Below are positions 60,003 through 64,000 of a stretch of DNA of 64,000 nt, one piece after another. A program made the position numbers and the translations under genes. The notes below the pieces were generated by a model, which ran no database searches, was not told the origin of the DNA, and saw only the letters and a list, made by a program, of their open reading frames with translations. The first letter of the stretch is position 1; every line of letters begins with the position of its first letter. The stretch comes from Druceiella hillmani (Eukaryota > Arthropoda > Insecta > Lepidoptera > Hepialidae): the NCBI GenBank assembly GCA_039881145.1, contig JAYKKI010000023.1, positions 5,060,501 through 5,124,500 on the forward strand. Reading direction: 5' to 3'.

Positions 60003-60125
60003 TAGGCACCCGCACAAGGCCTCTCAGTTTCATTGATCTAGTTGTCTCCTTTTTCATCTTCTGTCCAAGATATATATTACTCTCCACGCTATTGGTAGTT
60101 GTTTGATTCACTTTGACGTTTATAG
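60003..60125 (-). pseudogene. possible RTE/CR1-type LINE scrap
   Basis: On the minus strand one reads VKVNQTTTNSVESNIYLGQK, then MKKETTRSMKLRGLV. The YLGQ.....E..RR/R..L pattern resembles the segment after the RT domain of many LINEs (YxYLGQxIxxxxxxxxEIxRRI). Only about 40 codons are readable, so the call is tentative. Confidence 0.3.
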
Positions 60126-62336
60126 TAGCGTTTGTATAATTTTTCGTAATATTATTTTTCCATTGTTCAATTAAAAAAAATAACTGTTTTAAAACGGGAT
60201 TACAGTTATGTATTTTTATGGATTAATAAAACTGTTAATTTTATAGAAAAACGAAATCCATTGTAGGGGTATAACGCTAGTTAATAAAATAAGACGAAAG
60301 CATTTTTAAATTTCTCGCTGCAAAGGGAAATTACCCGCCAAAATATGTACTTTGTTAACTCAAAAACTAATAGCAAATCTAAGTTGTCATCATAAAAATG
60401 TAATTTTCATTAACGTAGAGTTTCCTTAAATTTCAATGTATTTCGACTTGGAGCTAATGAAATGGTTGATGGCTACACTTCCATTTTACAAATAGGAGTT
60501 GCTATTAAGGATCAACATAGGCATTTAAATTTTTTAAATTTAGAGAGATGTGTAGTAAAAAATACATTTAGGATATAAAACAAAAAAAGACTAGACTTAT
60601 ATTGTTGATTATAGTTAAAGTAGTGCTTGCTGTCAGGGTCTATATGCTACCACTTATTTTCAGTCACCCGTGAAGTTTGCTCGTAAACCAAAAAATGCTG
60701 AAAGTAGACTTCTTAAGAAGACATCAAATTCCACCAACTCTGCAAAAACCCATCGCTGCAGACGTTATATATGATGGGCGTTAAAGTAAAGCTCCCACTA
60801 TTTCAGTAATAAACTTTTATAATGAGAAATTTAATTTATACATTTGATTGAAAATTGAAATATATTCGCAGATTTTGAACATATAATGTAATATTTTTAT
60901 GGAATATATGATTGGTATTAAGGAGATTTACAGCGGTGTAATCTCAAAGTTTAACATTTAATTTAACATCACAAATGTCCATAAATATTTGAGTAAAGGG
61001 AGCAGAACAAATGTAGATAATTTAATATTAAGTTTATTGCTATGAAACTAACATTATTTTAAAAAATTAAAACTCATATGACACAATTTTCTATTCACAG
61101 AGCGTCTGATGGTAATTTTGATATAGACCATATCTTTTCCTATATTGTCTTCATACAGCACCTTTGCATTATTGAAATAATAATTTAACCTTAATTTAAG
61201 TGGAATTTCATAGAAATTTAATAAAAGCCGCAAGGTTCGTTCTATTATTAAAAAAATACCAGAATATTTGGGGATTTAATTTTATTTTAGTTTGAGAATT
61301 ATTTTTATTGTCGTTTTTAAATCTTCGCAATAAAAAAATTCTAGAGTTGGAATGTCCGTAGATGGAAAGGTCAGAGTCCTAGGCTGGTAATAGAACGCGG
61401 ATAACGAGGATGGAGGGAGGGGTCGCATTATCGCGAGAAAATTGTGAAATATTTTATTACCAGATATTCTAATGGAAATGAGCTTTTGCCAGACTGTGGT
61501 ATGCCGAGAAATGTATTTTGTTTGATATTCCATAAAAAGATGGATGTTTATTGACGTTTATTTTTTTATTTCTGGAATTGTGCAGTCTAGTTAAATAAAT
61601 AAGCTTCTGTTTTGAAGTTTGCCAGTTATTTTTCTAAAAATATTTTTGGTTAAAATTTTGTTTTATTTTTGTTTAAACTTTTCTTTTATTTTCAAGTGTG
61701 GTTACTTGACAGAAAAATCTTGGAATTTCACATGTCGAAAGAAAGAATCCGTTAGTCTCTTTGTCTATCCTAGGTGCTTTTCTCATAAATTGTTCGACGT
61801 AGAAACGTTGAAATTTGACGTCGTAATAAGACAATATGTCGGCATGTATGTGAATAATTAACATTCAAAAAATATTTGTGTGTAAATTTTAGAGGAAAAA
61901 GAAGTAACGCAAATTTAAAAAAAAATTATAATATAGCCGTATGAGTTATAAAACAGCCAAATGTCCAGCCATGCTATGTTGAAGTTTGGCAAGATCGTAA
62001 TGGTTCAGTTAATTTGATATTGCTTGTCAATCTCAACAACAATATTTTCAAATATTGCTTGGCAATCTCAACGCGTCAGCGAGTTTGTATACGTATAGAT
62101 ACTCGTACTTCCGTCTTCGTAAGTCCATTGCTAATTTTAAATATTCATGACTTCACTGTGGTTGTGATAACTTTTTTTCAAATGTGTTTATTTTATCCGG
62201 TATTAGCCATTTACTTGCGAACTGCTAGCAAGAAGTAACGAAACCAATATAACAAGGTAAGAAAAAAACCTTCAATTAAAATAACCTCACACAATGTTGA
62301 TCGAAGCCGATACTATGGTATTTACATATTTTCTCA
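60126..62336. other. AT-rich DNA, no gene seen
   Basis: Short frames at 61282-61533 (minus), 61619-61861 (plus) and 62014-62238 (plus) show no recognisable motif or context. Confidence 0.4.
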
Positions 62337-62699
62337 GTGAAAATCAACATGTTTTATTTAATCAACATGTTTGACGAGTTAAAACTCTGCAAATCCACAG
62401 GAATGAAGATTTTCGTAGCAGCAAGTGAAAGATGTTGTATCACGAATTTTCCGAATTTGCCAGCGTACCCATCGCAAGCAGTTTCTATATTATGGCAAAG
62501 TACTAGTAATCGCAGAGCAGCGAAGCAGAATTTTATTTACACATATAATAAACAAGTGGAAGGCTTTTTATGTAGTGATCAAATATGGGACTATGACCAC
62601 TATGTGAAAAAATGTGAATCGAAATTCGAGGCCAATAAGTGGGCATTAAAAAGTGAAGATCATAACTTTTTTGTGTATTTTAGATCACATTGCAGATAA
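62337..62699 (+). CDS. hypothetical open frame, 120 codons
   Basis: The longest non-repetitive ATG-started frame in the window, with starts at 62337, 62349 or 62367. Composition is balanced and not AT-driven: MKIFVAASERCCITNFPNLP, then AYPSQAVSILWQSTSNRRAA, then EGFLCSDQIWDYDHYVKKCE and KFEANKWALKSEDHNFFVYF. Five Cys and five Trp/Tyr-rich segments suggest a real or formerly real protein. I recognise no domain, signal peptide or membrane segment. It could be a transposon-derived fragment, a pseudo-exon or a small gene. Confidence 0.3.
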   Translation: MKINMFYLINMFDELKLCKSTGMKIFVAASERCCITNFPNLPAYPSQAVSILWQSTSNRRAAKQNFIYTYNKQVEGFLCSDQIWDYDHYVKKCESKFEANKWALKSEDHNFFVYFRSHCR

Positions 62700-64000
62700 T
62701 GGAGTAATTGTTTTAAATAGTATTATTATCTAAGGATCTTTCAGTCTGTATATTTTTTGATAAAAACGAAATTTTATATGATGATTTTAAATTAATTTCT
62801 TCCACAAGTAACATAGCCAACATTATGGTTCTATATTCAAAAGTTTTATCCACATATTTTACCTTTTCACAGTCGTTAAGTGCATACGATTTATTGAGAA
62901 ATGCTTGAATATGTTCACATAAGAGAAGGATCTAAAATGTCACTGTGTCATTAAATATGTGATTATAAAACCTGGCAATATTGATAATATTGTACCTAAC
63001 TTATTTACTTTATAAGTTTATTTCCTGAGAAATATAAATTTATATCTCTCGTAATAGATAAGATATATATTAAGAATCAGGTGGATTATAAGTAATAAGT
63101 TTTGCCGAAAATTGTGGTAGATCTCCAGTTGCGAAGACTGTTATATGTTTCACGGCATCATCATATTTTGGTAATTTTAAAAAAGTCGTCCGATTAGTAT
63201 CACGGCTATATATGTTAAAGAAGTTGATCATTGACGATGTTAACTTTATTAAGAAACTGGGTTTTAATATTACTGGTATTACAACTGATAAATAATAGAA
63301 TTAAAACCAAAATATGTATTCAATTGTTCGAAAGTTTTTAAATGTATACAAAATATATTTTGTTGTTATATGAAACGCCACACACTTAAAAAGTAAATAG
63401 AAATAATTATATTAATAATGAACCTTCTTTTGAGACTGAGAAAACAGCAAAATGTAAAAAAGATTTGTGTGAAAGTTAAAAATACGAAAAGAAAAACTTG
63501 GCTAAGCAACATTTTCAACTAAATTATACATCTATGTATCATAATGAACTTATAAAGGTAGAGTGTGGTATTTGTAGACAATGTTTTTGTGACATCAATT
63601 GCTTTAAGTGTATACGACGTATGTAATATACCTGTAAAGTTCTTTTTTACACATAGCTTGAAACTGGAGATAGTATAAATGTACGTAGATAATACAGTGG
63701 GTTATAATTGCCAAGCCATATTGTAGCCACATCATTAACAGTAACGCAGATGTTGCAATTTATTACACTGCCATATGTGAAACTTCAATTTCCCTTATTA
63801 ACTTAGTCGAGCTAAACAAATTAAAATCTGACAACTGGGGTGTCTTATACATACTGTCGATTGACTGATTCTAATTACAGTATTAGTTATAAACACATTT
63901 GGATGACAGATAAAGATCAGAACTAAAAAGCGATTTCAGTTTAGAAAAGGTTCAGACCAAAAATTAAATGGTAAAAGTTGCGGTTTTATTTTGTAAGTTT
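62700..64000. other. AT-rich DNA, no gene seen
   Basis: Nothing recognised on either strand to the end of the window. Confidence 0.4.

Overview
The window is AT-rich, repeat-laden eukaryotic DNA with no complete recognisable gene, RNA gene, operon or CRISPR array. It looks like an insect genome, most likely a moth or butterfly. The reasons are three or more copies of a short element that starts gggttccgta (best copy at 7494-8090, ending in a cgcacttgg...ggttttt tail), a tRNA-type SINE, a mariner relic, and relics of Dong/R4-type and Jockey-type LINEs. The order is an inference from memory of such repeats, not from a search.

Left part (1-30.6 kb). This is a patchwork of decayed transposons and tandem repeats: a 44-bp minisatellite (1-397), a 143-bp repeat (4650-5366) beside a minus-strand Pif1/Helitron-type helicase fragment, an inverted-repeat element (5706-6073), an 808-bp higher-order satellite (9592-11493), a 14-bp minisatellite (11985-12312), a mariner copy between two TA tracts (12826-13897), a LINE reverse transcriptase relic (14290-14960), a GC-rich island (14970-15240), a 164-bp repeat, long TTAA-bounded hairpins (18290, 18606, 26581), a 61-bp repeat running into a SINE (25240-26065), a paired direct/inverted duplication (26890-28580) and a 155-bp repeat (29955-30606).

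Centre (30633-58340). This is the main structure: four head-to-tail copies of a large unit of 8.8, 7.2, 4.4 and 7.2 kb. Each unit holds, in order, an AT-rich stretch, a GC-rich conserved block, a GT-repeat, a short ATG-started reading frame (called A here), a longer hydrophobic reading frame (B) and, except in copy 3, a TAA-rich tract followed by a Dong/R4-like LINE relic. Copy 1 alone carries about 19 copies of a 53-bp monomer. Copies 1 and 2 share an approximately 0.9-kb identical tract over frame B. Differences between copies in frame B fall mostly at third codon positions, and a divergent relative of B lies outside the array at 59596-59880. The array may therefore carry a small membrane-protein or chemoreceptor-like gene family whose full exon structure I cannot resolve.

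Right part (58.3-64 kb). This holds transposon scraps, the B relative, and a 120-codon open frame (62337-62699) of unknown nature. Most short ORFs in the window are chance or repeat-driven. All comparisons were made by eye, and boundaries of decayed elements are approximate.
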